64,000 bases of DNA, from positions 6,198,516-6,262,515 of the forward strand of contig NC_133472.1 of assembly GCF_025370935.1 (NCBI RefSeq), in the 5' to 3' direction. The position numbers and the translations under genes are program-made. Origin of the DNA: Choristoneura fumiferana. Lineage: Eukaryota > Arthropoda > Insecta > Lepidoptera > Tortricidae. A model generated the notes under the pieces. The model worked only from the letters and a program-made list of their open reading frames with translations. It had not been told where the DNA came from and did not search any database. Below are positions 24,101 through 35,346 of the stretch, one piece after another (the first letter of the stretch is position 1; every line of letters begins with the position of its first letter).

Positions 24101-24645
24101 TATTTGTGTTGTTGTCTGGATCTCAAACATTTGCACATTTTTTGGTGTTCTGTACTTCAAAATTACAGATGGTATCCTTAAAGGACCATTTGTGTGTTTA
24201 TCTGTACGTGCGTCTGTCACAGCTAATTTGCTGATCTACTGAAACGATCAGGTTGAGATTTAAAAAAATTGTACCTACCAATTGTAAGTACAATGTGACA
24301 TAGGTAACTGAAGGTTTTGTCGTAATTTTTAATAAAATCAATTTTCTTTTTAGACTTTAAGTTCATTTATGTGTGACTGCCGTAACCAATTTTTTTTAGC
24401 TATTATTTAGGTACAGTCGATTACAAAGAGGTCTCACTGACACACAGTACAGTGTTCACTGTGAGATTCTACTGTATCAACGCTCTTCTTATACCCCTCA
24501 ATTTCCAATCTCGTGCTGTGTCAGGCCAAGCCACATCCTTTTGTAACAAAACTTTTTTTTTCAGCACCAATCGAAGAGGCCAAGCCAGAACCAGCCCAAC
24601 GAGTACCAAGAACAAGCACAGCAGCGCCCTCGGCCCAGAAACTAA
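15174..24645 (+). CDS. CPAP3/obstructor-type chitin-binding cuticle protein
   Basis: Exons are 15174-15413, 16172-16360, 22700-22920 and 24565-24645, with GT-AG sites and matching phases (1, 1, 0). The first exon seen begins in phase, inside a signal peptide (TLALASIISA), so a small upstream exon carrying the ATG is missing from this annotation. Three peritrophin-A (ChtBD2) domains follow, each with six cysteines: one from DPCKT to NYCE, one from EHCDWLYG to VDGC, and one from LCNEDP to TEEC. A PTTTAPPPEEEE linker and a Gln/Pro-rich tail close the protein. Known CPAP3 proteins are secreted and bind chitin in cuticle or tracheal matrix. Which obstructor subtype this is remains unsure. The last exon is open in all three frames for a while; phase 0 with the consensus donor CAG|GTATGG ends at 24645. 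Confidence 0.85.
15451..15549. repeat. Hairpin just inside a CPAP3 intron
   Basis: GGGGATTACTAACGAGAGTC (15463-) pairs with GACTCTCGTTAGTAATCCCC (to 15540), and the outer GGGGCGTA pairs imperfectly with TACGGCCC. The loop is about 38 bases and contains a second short GCCC/GGGC stem. It begins about 37 bases past the donor of the first recognised exon and would fold in the pre-mRNA. Confidence 0.7.
15689..15812. mobile_element. Fold-back MITE, family I (copy 1)
   Basis: The arms read GGCTACTACAAAATTCGAAA and the inverse of TTTTCGTATTTCGTAGTAGCC around CCGTCCCTCTCACTCTCGTA. Copies occur at 25985-26116, 40215-40344 and, split by a Helitron, 48641-49301. Confidence 0.7.
16741..16930 (+). mobile_element. 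RTE-like pol tail remnant
   Basis: The text GGACGCAGCGTTGGCAGGCC and following frames resemble the GRRSVGRPP-type tail of lepidopteran RTE reverse transcriptases, broken by frameshifts. It lies in the large CPAP3 intron. Confidence 0.45.
17075..17352 (-). mobile_element. Retroposon family R (copy 1)
   Basis: It contains GGTCTCCTGATGGTAAGAGA and ACCACCGCCCATAAACATCT and ends GGTCCTACCACCTGCA, with a T-run at 17075. Near-identical copies are at 61199-61482 (plus) and 61681-61958 (minus). It carries no complete ORF. Confidence 0.75.
17360..18950. other. Gene-free part of the CPAP3 intron
   Basis: No exon is recognised. Between 18590 and 18780 short GCGCAGCCAAGTCGCTTGTT-like stretches recur (CGCTTGTTGCAC twice), suggesting a decayed internal repeat. 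The rest is AT-rich. Confidence 0.35.
18960..19255 (+). mobile_element. RTE-like pol tail remnant
   Basis: The plus-strand translation contains RPSTRWTDDLIKAVGSRWMQ-like text, in degraded frames with CGTCCTTCAACGAGATGGAC. This is the extreme C-terminus of RTE-clade ORFs. It is not functional. Confidence 0.6.
19412..19714 (+). mobile_element. tRNA-derived SINE with target duplication
   Basis: The head CCGTGGTGGCCTAGTGG holds the A box and GGGTTCAAACCCC the B box. The tail is GCCCAGCAGTGGCACGTATA then GGATGATG. Exact 11-base duplications ATCTAATAAGG flank it (19401-19411, 19715-19725). Confidence 0.9.
19726..21073. other. Gene-free part of the CPAP3 intron
   Basis: Open frames here are AT-rich and without homology that I recognise. 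No repeat with defined ends is seen. Confidence 0.35.
21074..21238. mobile_element. Fold-back MITE, family F
   Basis: The termini GGGTGATGCTCTTTCCCGGC and ...GGGAAAGAGTGTCACCC are inverted repeats, as are the inner arms GTGTACACGCCCATA and TATGGGCGTGTACAC. Relatives are at 11679-11745 and 43374-43490. Confidence 0.75.
21488..21716 (-). pseudogene. Transposase helix-turn-helix fragment
   Basis: The minus-strand frame contains MVDVSRTTVRNIVNRYLKEY, a helix-turn-helix like the N-terminal DNA-binding domains of Tc1/mariner-type transposases. No DDE catalytic domain follows, and the upstream frame is interrupted. It is probably a truncated transposon gene; a domesticated exon cannot be excluded. 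Confidence 0.4.
22990..23345 (+). pseudogene. Two decayed tandem copies of CPAP3 exon 3
   Basis: After the good exon (22700-22920), its 3' half plus the donor and some intron is repeated twice. The shared AGCGCTGCCC anchor lies at 22790, 23001 and (AGCGTTGCTT) 23201, a period of about 200-211. All three keep the donor context CCGCAGGTATGGA. The extra copies carry stops and indels and lack the 5' half of the domain, so they are unlikely to be used. Confidence 0.8.
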
Positions 24646-24840
24646 AAAAAAAGCTTGTAATGAGGACTGGCTGGAAATACGTAGCAAAGACTAAGGATAG
24701 CGCCTAAATTAAATTAAGAAAAAAATAACCTTCAGTGTGCACGAGTAGCCTTCATATTATAACCAAAGTGTATCTATCACAGACGGTGCAAATAGTTGGA
24801 TTAGATCGGCGTAGAAATAACCGTGGCAAGACCACACAAT

Positions 24841-25264
24841 GAGGGCTATCGCGAATGAATTCGCCGCTAGAGGCGCTAGTGTAGCGTGAGGTCTCCGAAA
24901 TGTCAAATCTCATAGTTTTTGGGTGAGCTACGCGGGTTTATTTACAATTAGAATAATTTTGTGAATATTTTGCAATATCTGAAATGAATTATGGCAAATA
25001 TGCGTTCCGGGGCAATGAATATCTGTGTTTTGAGACAGTTTTGTCTTTCGGAAACCTTTGTCCTCCCTTTTTTCCGTACAAAACAGGGACTATGCAACAC
25101 TGCATGTGGCATGCTCGATATTTATATGGTACGGTTTTAAGGTGTATTAAATATGATTATAATCTAAACTTTGTTTTCACGCCCGTAATAACAGCCTTTA
25201 AAACCATACTTAAAAACCTCACGCAACAGTGCGCCATCTAGTGAGATAAAAAACGATAGCCCTC
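24841..25264 (+). mobile_element. MITE family A (copy 3)
   Basis: 424 bases, GAGGGCTATCGCG...CGATAGCCCTC, flanked AAT/ATT. It lies about 200 bases beyond the CPAP3 stop. Its left end has GCCGCTAGAGGCGC and its right end GCGCCATCTAGTGAG. Confidence 0.85.
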
Positions 25265-25984
25265 ATTTAAAAACTGCCGTCGGCAGTTCAAGAAAATAAA
25301 ATACAAGCTTCCATTTAATAAAAAAGTATATCGCTCTTTCCCTTTCAACAGACCTTTTATTTATGGAGCTAGAGAGCGCTGATAGACATCAAGTTTTATT
25401 ATTTTGCCTGTGTATTTAGATTGTGCGAGTCTAAAATGGACTTGACGTAGTATGGTCTAATCTTGGTTACATTACAAGTGCATGCTGAAGAAATGTCTAA
25501 AGCCCAATGGAGTTTGAATTATTTCATCTTCCACGTTATCTGGAAAAAAAACTTAACCAAAGCCTGTCTTGAATGTAGTAGAAATAATGTGTCCATATAG
25601 ATTATGTAGACATTCCAAATAAGACTACTACATGCAAGATGGGACTTGAGTTTAATATCTAGCTAACAGGAGAGATTTTGACACATTTTTTTACTTTCAC
25701 GTATGTTCCAGCAATCTCCTAATTCTATTTCCCTTTTCCCTTACTCCTTCTTAAAATCTTTTCCTTCGGTCAGTGTTAAACTCTTACCCACCATAAAAAT
25801 TTAAATTTTAGTTGTTAAGTCTATTTCCTGTTTTGGTCTGTCATTTCTATCAATTTATTTTAAGCTGAGCTTACTTGTAATAAGAACGGCATTCTGTAAA
25901 AAATACGATTGCAATTAAATAGAGATACCTAGTGGTATCTCTGTCGGTTTGTCATTAGTAGGACATAGGTAGGACACCAGTCCA

Positions 25985-26116
25985 GCAGCGCTACTACGAA
26001 ATTAGAAAATCGAAGTTCGTATCGTACCCGCCCTCTCACTCTCGTATGAAATAATATAAGCGTTGGCGGGACGGTACGATACGAACTTCGATTTTCGAAT
26101 TACGCTGTAGCCCTGC
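25985..26116. mobile_element. Fold-back MITE, family I (copy 2)
   Basis: The arms GCTACTACGAAATTAGAAAA and the inverse of TTCGATTTTCGAATTACG close around CGCCCTCTCACTCTCGTATG. It is the same family as 15689-15812. Confidence 0.7.
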
Positions 26117-26416
26117 AGCACCCTTAACGTATATCAATGTAAAGTCAGTTAGGTACGTTACACAAACACTTTCCAAAAAAACCGTTACACATATAAATTA
26201 AGAACCGGAGTCAACCAAAAAAGCAGCCTAGGCCAATGTAGCCCCAAAATGTGCCTGTGCATTTGTCTAACACGTATAAAAAATTAGATTCACGTAAAGT
26301 CGTAGCGTAAAGTACATGTATGTATGTACATGTTTTGTCTTTTTCTCGCAAAATCTACTATCAAAGTGACAGATAAAGACAAAAAAATGAACAAATGATA
26401 ATTATCATATCCAATT

Positions 26417-26662
26417 CCAATTTGCTTTGAAAGTGGAATGGTTTCTTTACGAGCGTATTTTTAAACTGGCTGAAAACATTAGGTAATGGCTGGAAATAAG
26501 TAAATAAAAAAAATATAGAGTGCGTCACAAAGCTATGAATCACAAGATATCACAAAAACGCACTCTATATTTTTTTTATTTACTTATTTCCAGCCATTAA
26601 TATTATCAGCCAGTATAAAAATACGCTCGTAAAGAAACCATTCCACTTTCAAAACAAATTGG
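26417..26662. mobile_element. Long near-perfect palindromic MITE
   Basis: Arms of about 100 bases start CCAATTTGCTTTGAAAGTGG and end with its inverse CCACTTTCAAAACAAATTGG. A second conserved block, ATGGCTGGAAATAAGTAAAT, is mirrored, around a loop of about 45 bases. It has few differences between arms and no ORF. Confidence 0.75.
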
Positions 26663-26929
26663 CGACGATTCGTTCCATTATGTTGGCACTACGGACTTTC
26701 TGCTGTAACAAGGTCGGTTTCAAATAAACAATTTTGTAGAATGCCTGAAGAAACTCTAACCCCTTATTGACCAATTACAAAACTTGGAAGTTAACGCAAT
26801 AAACAGCCATTAGTCTAATTAAAGGAGACATGACACCTGGCAGTTAGTTAATTCATTAGGAAGTAACTTGCAACTTTTTTTCTTTGCGATAATTATTTTC
26901 TTTAGATACCCAAAAAAGTATGTAAGACA

Positions 26930-27150
26930 ATCCAGCAGTACGCCTTCTGTTAGAATGCGATTAATATTAAATGCGAAAGTTTTTCGATATGTGTGTGATC
27001 AAATTTGGTACGTAGATAGAGCTGGCCGACCGAAAAAAGGCACGGGCTACTTTTTATCCCTATATTCCTATGGCATCGAAATAAAATCTAAAAATTGAAT
27101 TCGTTAGGATTAGAGACATGAAACTTGACGCGGGTATTTTATAATTTTCT
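26930..27150 (+). mobile_element. LEP1-type Helitron remnant
   Basis: ATTAAATGCGAAAGTTTTTC, AATTTGGTACGTAGATAGAG and GGGCTACTTTTTATCCCTAT are in the order found in LEP1 elements. The 3' terminus is missing. Confidence 0.55.
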
Positions 27151-29237
27151 ACGTCAATGATATATACAGTGTAATTTTTGGGACTCCTTTGGGAATTTAG
27201 AAAAATCCCAAAATGTAAAGTCGTCTGCTGAACCTAATAATTTGGTGATAAGCTACAGGTAACTAGACTTTAGTTAGATATGTTTACGTTACCGTAGTTC
27301 TTAAATTAACAACTAGACGGCATCTTGCGGCTAATAATAATGCTGATGTTAAAAATCTGACGGTAGATGTAGCCTCCAGAAAAAACTAACTTAAAAAGGT
27401 GCTTGAACTGTTAATAAATTCAATCGTTCCCAATCAAATATTCAAAAGTCAGAGACGAGGCATAATTGGGGTGTAAAAACGCTACAATTAATTCAATTTT
27501 TCGCTCTTGTTTTTTTCCTTTTTCCGCTCACCCAAAGCTTTACAAAGTTTAATCAGCTTAAAGCCTCATTTCGTCGTAATGTCGTGTGAGCCGCGTTATA
27601 TGGGCCGCTAGGACTGTTGATTAACTATGTATCATTCAACCTCGGCAATGTAAGACTAAGTTTCTGGAAATTTACTCAACTGGATATTTGACAGCTACTC
27701 GTACTTTGACATTGGTTTGGTGAAAATGAACTGTGAACATCATATGCTCGCCCGCGTGCTTACGATAGCTCCGAGTATGTCTGTAAGAATACACACACAC
27801 ACACATCACACAAGCCCAATTATCACCACCACCACACCACGCTGACACGTTTCGAACTCTGTCAGAGTTCATCATCAGAGCAACACAACCGTTCACCATG
27901 CTACATATAATGTTTTTTTTATTTACGTTAGTTTAAAGCATATTAAACTAACGTAAAAAAGGCAGTCGGAGTGTTCAGTTTAATAATTAACATCTATCTA
28001 CAGTTTCTAAATGCTGGAAATGACAGATCCTGACTATTTTTTATGTCTTAATGTGTATAGATGTAAACAGTCGTGTTAAGTGTAAATTCGTTTTTATTTT
28101 TAGAGTTCCGTAGTCAAAATACCAAACCTATTATAGTTTTGTCATGTCCGTTTGCCACAAGTTCCACAACGTATTCAGAGACTCTTAGTCCATAAAACTG
28201 TAATTAATGGTAAACTGCAATTGTTATTGATTTAATACAAACATGTCAATTATTAATACAATAACATAGACATGTTGGCAGCATACAGAAGTAGTCGTGT
28301 TTTTTTAATTTTCACGATTGGAACGGATTACATTATGTTTATTACTACGGAACCTTACACTGCGCGTGGCCCGACTCGCACTTGGCCGATTTTATTAAAT
28401 ACTCACTGTCTCTGAGGCCTTTTGAATAGTAATCACTTTAGTCATAAATATTTGTTAGCCTGTACTGTTTTTAAATTTAAATAAAAATATTTTTAAGATA
28501 ATGTATTGTTTGATTCGTGTACTTTACCAGTATTGGGATAGGCAAAAACTTACGGGAGATCCTTAAAAAACTTAATTTGAGCTATTTATAGCTTTGTAGC
28601 AATTATCAATTTACAATTTTCTCAATTTTTTTTTTAATTTACCGGCCGCTATCGTATGCAAGAATCCAGTTTTTTTATGAAAGTAATTTTTAAGGTTTGT
28701 AACGACTAAATGTGACGTAATCATAAATCTGCAAAAATAACTGATTAAAATCATTAAGTGGTGATTTTCTAACTTAATGCATCGAGATATTACTGGTTGA
28801 AACCCAATTTTAATAGTTTTCAGTAAAGGCAGTATTCCCCGCTCATCCAGAAATACTAGGAATTGTTGAAAGGTTTCATAGAACATTGCTCAATGTTAAA
28901 CCTAAGCTATATCTACTATAGGTAGTGCCACGAGCTGAATTGATTGCATAAAAGGAGAATGAATGAAAGGAATGAATGAATGTCAAAATCCTGCTGTCAT
29001 TACATGCCGTGTTCTTATGTGCACGGCCTCAACTCTGCTACACAAATAAATGCCACGAATGAATTGAACGAAAGTAATGTCACTTATCATACTGTGCTAA
29101 TGCCATTTTTTTACAAAATATAAACACGTACATAATACTTCTTATAACACGATTGTCCTTATTGAATCAACCTGTATACAACGTGTCTACCCTCTTGACA
29201 ACGCTGAATAAAACGCATTATTTAAGGTATTTCTAAC
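27151..29237. other. Gene-free stretch with small repeats
   Basis: No exon is recognised. It holds a perfect 20-base-arm hairpin at 27910-27960 (TTTACGTTAGTTTAA and inverse), a CA-rich microsatellite near 27790-27810, a GGAACC...CACTTGGCCGA repeat (28090-28395), and AATGTCAAAATCCTGCTGTC at 28978, which recurs inverted at 13200-13225. Confidence 0.4.
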
Positions 29238-29245
29238 CTTTACAA

Positions 29246-29580
29246 CAGGGTTTCTCAAAGTGGGGTACGCGAACCCCTAGGGGTTCGCTATTCGACGGTA
29301 GGGGGTTCGCGACAAGGTTTACGTGATGGTGGCTGCAAGACTGGCAAGATGATTAAGATTGGTTTTTGGAGTCTTTTTGTATTTTTTATTTCAACTCCTT
29401 TGTTACTTATTTGCTTGTTATTTCTTGTTGTTTGTTTCAGTTTGTATTTTCGCTGGCAAGACGATTCTTACCTATATTTGTTACCTTTTATTGAAGGACA
29501 GGGTATTTTATTGGTAGGGGTTCGCTGTCGTCTAGAAACTTTAACAGGGGTAGGTGGAGCCATAAGTTTGAGAAACCCTG
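29246..29580. mobile_element. hAT-like MITE (copy 2)
   Basis: CAGGGTTTCTCAAAGTGGGG...GTTTGAGAAACCCTG, flanked by the exact 8-base duplication CTTTACAA (29238-29245, 29581-29588). Orientation is opposite to the copy at 30062. An open frame crosses it by chance. Confidence 0.92.
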
Positions 29581-30061
29581 CTTTACAAAGACCAAACGTT
29601 TGTCATTTGTCACCAATAAATAAAGTACCGTATTCATTAAATACAAACATGTCACTTGTTAATACGATAATTCATACACACGTCGGCAGGATTCGGAAGT
29701 TTAGTCAATTTACTTTGCTGTATATAGGTACATTGCTGGCAATTATAATTTTGTTAGAAAGTTAACAAAGTGAATTTTAGATTATTAATTAAATTAATGT
29801 TATGGTAAAGTTACAGAAATACGTTACTTAACCTCCCTTAAAAAAGCCTGGCCTGCTTGCGGTGGCTGGCTGCGGGTGGTTAGTTTTATTGATTTATTAA
29901 GATTGGTTTGATTGACATTTAGTTTAACATTAAATAAAAATTATAAAAAAATATGTACAAACTTTTTTGTTTGTAGCTGTTGACACCTAATTACCTTGGC
30001 CCTAGACGAAGGTTTTACTTTATGCAATAGAGCATAAAAAGTCATTTTATATCGCCTAGAT

Positions 30062-30383
30062 CAGGGTTTCTCAAACTTATGGCTCCACCTACCCCTGTTA
30101 AAGTTTCTAGACGACAGCGAACCCCTACCAATAAAATACCCTGTCCTTCAATAAAAGGTAAGAATCGTCTTGCCAACGAAAATACAAACTGAAACAAACA
30201 ACAAGAAATAACAAACAAATAAGTAACAAAGGAGTTGAAATAAAAAATACAAAAAGACTCCAAAAACCAATCTTAATCATCTTGCCAGTCTTGCAGCCAC
30301 CATCGCGTAAACCTTGTCGCGAACCCCCTACCGTCGAATAGCGAACCCCTAGGGGTTCGCGTACCCCACTTTGAGAAACCCTG
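30062..30383. mobile_element. hAT-like MITE (copy 3), nested
   Basis: CAGGGTTTCTCAAACTTATG...CACTTTGAGAAACCCTG with the 8-base duplication GCCTAGAT (30054-30061, 30384-30391). It sits inside a family E element whose halves are 29960-30061 and 30392-30440. Confidence 0.92.
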
Positions 30384-30766
30384 GCCTAGATCCAGCATAA
30401 ATACGAACTTTACGAGCATGAGAAGTGAAAAAAAATGTTTTCTTTTTTATTTCAATTGCCAAGTGCTCAGTGCTCGCGCTGCTGCCTCCGGCACGGAGAC
30501 GCTCGCTCCCCTGGGCACACATATTGTCTATTCTCATTTTGATCCACTTACACCCCCGAAATTCGTCCCACTTTACTCAAGCTACCGATTTAGTTGTTAC
30601 ACAAAGAGTATAAATGAACAGAAGCGTGGTGTTTTTTCATTGCATTGTTTTTCAAACGCTGAACATCGATCGTTGAGAATTGGAGGCACAGAGCACTTAT
30701 GAGCAAAGTTCCCTTTGTACGACGTGTTATTTTTGATTTCAGTTAACTTTAAAAAAACACTCAACA

Positions 30767-30865
30767 GATCAGATTCAGCTCAGTTGGTGTACCTATACCA
30801 TAGAGTACCATAAGGATTTGATCAGATTCAGCTCAGTTGGTGTACCTATACCATAGAGTACCATA
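30767..30865. repeat. Tandem duplication of 46 bases
   Basis: A 46-base unit starting GATCAGATTCAGCTCAGTTG is found at 30767-30812 and identically at 30820-30865, offset 53. No coding role is seen. Confidence 0.9.
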
Positions 30866-30918
30866 GGGAATCGGGATTGTAGGCCACTCGCAACTGTTGA
30901 AAATAGTTAGGCGAGTTA

Positions 30919-31247
30919 GAGCGTTTTCACATTTTCCGATCCGATATCGGAATCGGACGACAATACGATATCGGGGCAAGTAAAATGTATGAAATATGTA
31001 CCTGTCTTTCACATTGTCCGGCCCGATATCGGATATCGGAGCCGACACCAATATGTTGGCAGCACCATCGAACGCCGATAATGTTTGTATGTATGCTATG
31101 CGTGTATCTAAATATGTCGATGCGTATAGCCGGCCGTATCGGAACGATTTTGTCGGAAATATGTGAGAACAGCGCATGATGTCGGCTATCGGGTGTCGTC
31201 CATCATCCTCCGATACCGATATCGGATCGGATAATATGAAAACGCTC
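30919..31247. mobile_element. PIF/Harbinger-like MITE
   Basis: Termini are GAGCGTTTTCACATTTTCCG and CGGATAATATGAAAACGCTC with TTA duplications (30916-30918, 31248-31250). GATATCGG motifs repeat inside. The 3-base TTA target fits PIF/Harbinger. No transposase. Confidence 0.8.
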
Positions 31248-31250
31248 TTA

Positions 31251-32639
31251 TACCTACATACTCGTAAATATTGTCGTTAATAAACAATAAATTATTAAAG
31301 AATAGCACTAAACGGTTTTTTTTTAATTTGAAAGCTGGTTTTCTAGAAATGGTTCTTAGACATGTTTTATCATTGGGTTTAGCCGTTTTTGAGATATTGA
31401 ACTTTGAAGTGACAATTTCGAGGGTTTTCTAACTTTTTTGCAATGAAGTTCCCCTTCAGTTTTCTCTTATTCCTCCGGTAATACCCGACTCGGGGGAAGC
31501 GACCCTTTGTTCTAGAACCAAATTAATGGCAGAAACCTATTGAAGTATGTATGTTTACGTTATTAACGTAATTTTTTGTATTAAAAGCTACTTCGGTGAT
31601 TGAAACCTTTAGGACAGCGACCTAGGGGCTCTTTCTTTGATATTAAAAAGCTCGCAAGTAAAATGATTTGGTCATGATACGCTTTGATAGGTCACGTGAT
31701 GTATCTAAGATTATTTTTGGCATTCCGCATTTTGAGTAGGCAAAAACTGTGGCGGTAGACGCAATTTACACCTCTGCGGAACGTAAATTGATTTTTAATT
31801 TCGCCATGATCGGTAAAAATAATACAATGTTAGATTTAGGAATAAAGAAATAAAAACCTAAGTAAAAGATCTGAAGCCGTCTTGCCTAACGTTTCTGGCG
31901 TGGGCGTCAGAAACTTTAGGCAATACGGCCTCTGATCCTTTACTTAAGTTTATCACCTATCGGTATTTAACTAAGGGACTCCACAGAACCCTGTAAAACA
32001 CACAATGACGGCCTTTCCGAAATATAGCGATAATATATCTTGGAATAACCGACTCAGAAGTTCAGAAGCTCCCGACATAGTCAATTTCAAAGACTGACTT
32101 TCAGAAACTGGTCCATCCGTTTCAGAGCTACGATGTCACAGACAGACAGAGCGACAGATATTGACGTCAAACGTGTAACACCCTTCTTCTCGTAGAATTT
32201 TGATTTTATCATCCAACTAGAAATTGTGGTGTCCCCGTTTTAAAAAGAGAATATATAGATACTGCTGTTTTTCCTGGAATTTCCAACCATATTTGAGGAA
32301 CCTAATAAAAAGAAAACCTATTCTGGAAATCCAAAACAACATACAATTTGTAAAATGAATACGGGAAGACATAAGAAAATTAATCAACAAATACGGCTCG
32401 TATGTCTTCTGCAATAAAGTTGAAAATTGAATAAGTCCATACCCATTTACATGTTCCAAGACAAAGCTATGCGAGACGCCCGGAGAGTTCAACTAAAGAC
32501 AATTTTGAGTTTTATTAGAGAAGTGTAAGATGCAGGGAGTAGTTTGTCAACGGTAAAAGGGTGCTCTCAAATTAATACAAGGAAGAGATTTAATTTTGTT
32601 CTTATGAGAAGCGAACGTTGCACGGCTGGCATACACTCA
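31251..32639. other. Gene-free stretch
   Basis: No exon is recognised. A fold-back at 31876-31937 has arms GCCGTCTTGCCTAACGTTTC and GAAACTTTAGGCAATACGGC, the same family as 40440-40540. Confidence 0.4.
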
Positions 32640-32961
32640 TCATCATCATCATTTCAGCCATAGGACGTCCACTGTTGGACATCCTCCCCTATCCACCACA
32701 TAAAAAGGCTGGGATGATGATGATGATAACCCAATTAGCCGATTTCTGTGATGACATCTCGATGCCATCCATACTTAATATTATAAATGTGAAAGTGTGT
32801 GTTTGTGTGTGAAACGGAGCGACGGTTCGACGTGATTTTTGGCATAGAGATAGTTTATGGGCCAGAGAGTGACATAGGCTACTTTTTATACCGGAAAAAT
32901 GCAGTTCCCGAGGGAACAGCGCGCGATAACCGAATTCCACGCGGACGCGGGCAAAAGCTAG
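32640..32961 (+). mobile_element. Repeat plus LEP1-type Helitron
   Basis: 32640-32730 is a CATCATCATCATTTCAGCCA ... GGACGTCCACTGTTGGACAT lepidopteran repeat. From 32771 a LEP1 element runs AATATTATAAATGTGAAAGT ... GGCATAGAGATAGTTTATGG ... GCGGGCAAAAGCTAG and ends at 32961, with the Helitron 3' CTAG. Confidence 0.7.
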
Positions 32962-34345
32962 TTGTTTCATACAATTAAAATGGACGGTCGTATTTAGCTT
33001 GGATTTAGTTTTGTAAGCTCACCTGAAGGCACGGGCATTACGACAAACAAAACTCTAACAAAAGATCGTATAACAAGCAAAAAAACCATAAGCTCTCATT
33101 GTGGTTGGAAACGGATTAAAGTTTAGTTTCAGCTCAGGAGAAATCTTAATCTTTGGTCATGGTAAAAGAAAAACAGTAACCTAACTCATAGAGACTGTAT
33201 TACCTATATCACCAATATTGTTTTTATTTTTCCTCTTTTAATTTATGTCGGGACGCTAAGTGACTCCATACATCCCTGTTTTTTTTTTATTTTATACTGA
33301 TTTACGTGCATACATTTGTAATTATTTATGTTAATTTATTTTGTAAAAAACTGCTAAAGTGCGAGTCGGACGCGCGCACCGAGGGTTCCGTACAATTTTT
33401 TATGTAAATTGATCGTTGATAGTCTCGAGGATCCGAAGTTTGTAATCAAATTTTTTTTTGTGATGTATCAACAAATTCGCGATTTTCGGATTTTTTCCTT
33501 TACTTGTGCGGTTAAGGAGGAGCGGGACTTTCCCATACAAGCATACTACATGCTCAACAGAAAGTTCCAACCTAGTTTCTAGTTCCTAAAATGTAAAAAA
33601 AAAACACTTTTTTGTTTTTTTTTTGAGCTGTACCTAAGACATTCCTTCATGGCAAATTTCATGATTCTAGGTCTACGGGAAGTACCCTTTAGGTTTTGAT
33701 TCCACTGCGAAATGTATGAAAAATAAGGCTCAAACGGCCGTAGGTATATTGTAGTAGATGCTTTATTTTTTATAGCTTCAAGGGCCGCATGCATAACTCA
33801 TCATCATCATACTAGGTGTTAATTTCAACTTGATACCTACCTCCACGCGTTCCGGAGCATGTAGTATTCCATTATTAAGGAACACAACACAAGATACAAC
33901 AATATGATAGAAAACAAAATAAATAAAAACTACATAAATATACCTAACCATAAAAAGAAAGCACCATCTAAGAGGCCCTCCTGCGGCATAGATCCCAGCA
34001 CACTGGCGGCGTTACCTCTCTGTACAGTCAGAGAAATTCGCTGGGAGAGGTAAGCGCCAGCTCTGGGGTCTCCTGAGGTCTCTATCAGATTGTTGTTGTT
34101 TATTAATGTGTCTGAGAATAATAAAAAACTTTAATGAAAAATATTTTTTTGAAATGTCACATCCCTCGAATCTATTGGTTTGGAATAGGATAAAAGTCAA
34201 ATTTAGAGGACCCAAAACTTTACTTTTACCCCAACTCTTAGGGACATCTGTAAATGAATTCAGCATTCGTACACCAAATGTAATAAAAAGTAAGCCACAA
34301 ACTGCGACAACAAAGGGAGAACTTTATTTATTATATAAGTAGGGA
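32962..34345. other. Gene-free stretch
   Basis: Contains GTGCGAGTCGGACGCGCGCA and a following GAGGGTTCCGTAC (33359-33395), inverse of the family at 1-560. No exon is seen. Confidence 0.35.
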
Positions 34346-34510
34346 GGTACGTTCAAGGACTTTAATTCAGGAGGCTCCATGGAACCATTTCACATTAACC
34401 AAACGTCTTAGTGACATCGCATTAATTAACAAGGAAAATCGTAAAGACTTTTCCTTTGAAAAGGTTTCCATCACGGTGGCTCACGAATTAAAGTCCTTGA
34501 CCGTAGGTAC
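34346..34510. mobile_element. Fold-back MITE
   Basis: Outer arms GGTACGTTCAAGGACTTTAA and TTAAAGTCCTTGACCGTAGG are inverted repeats of about 24 bases around about 115 bases of unrelated sequence. Confidence 0.6.
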
Positions 34511-35346
34511 TTATAATATTTTATTGTAAGGTAGAAACAATGTCAAACAATGTAAGACCGTAGTCCTGTAATAGATAAATAAAGTTGTGGCTTAAAATGT
34601 CACTGCAACCAGGCCAAAAAAACACGTGATATATAGGGTAAAATCCACGGTAAAATCCCACCAAAAAATTACGCAACTGTTATTTGACTGGAACAATCAA
34701 AACACAGTTTTAATACAAGATATCCTATTATTTTTCTATTACTTGTACAATTTTATTTTTAATAGCTTTGAAGTAAGTGGAGAATATTCACTGTTGATTA
34801 CAAATAGCTTTTAAAATAAAAAATAAGTTTTCTTTCAGTATTTTTTATGGGACAGCGCTCTATATAGCTAACTCTGGTCCGTGCACGACCGTCTCTAAAG
34901 CAAGGCTTACCAATAGATTTTCTATAATAGGTGAGTTTTTAGAGATATCCAATTACTAAAATTAGACGCACTTTTAGCCAGCTGAGACCGACCAACACGT
35001 TGCCTGGTAAATTCAAATGCCTTGGTGGGTCTACCAGCTTTGGTCTAAGCACGGCCGGTTGTCTTCATAGAAAAAATACTCGCTTTGTCTCTGACGGTTC
35101 GATTATAGAAAATGACAGCTTCCACGTCCCCCGCACCTCGTACCGCCTCATGCTTGTCACTTGTCATAGATGTCAATGTCAACGACAACGTTCATTAGTA
35201 TCTCTTATTACTCTGTCTTCATTACGGTTTCAGTTGATCAAGTGAAGTTTTGCGTTGATTAATTTCCGTAGCTTATCATCTCAACGTTTGAAGGTGTAAT
35301 AATAGCTTGCAATTTTCTGCAATAAGTGTTGTGTTGTGAGTTAAAT

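Noticed and set aside
29349..29765. 138-codon open frame
   Set aside because: Runs through a hAT-like MITE and beyond it; hydrophobic by chance in T-rich DNA.
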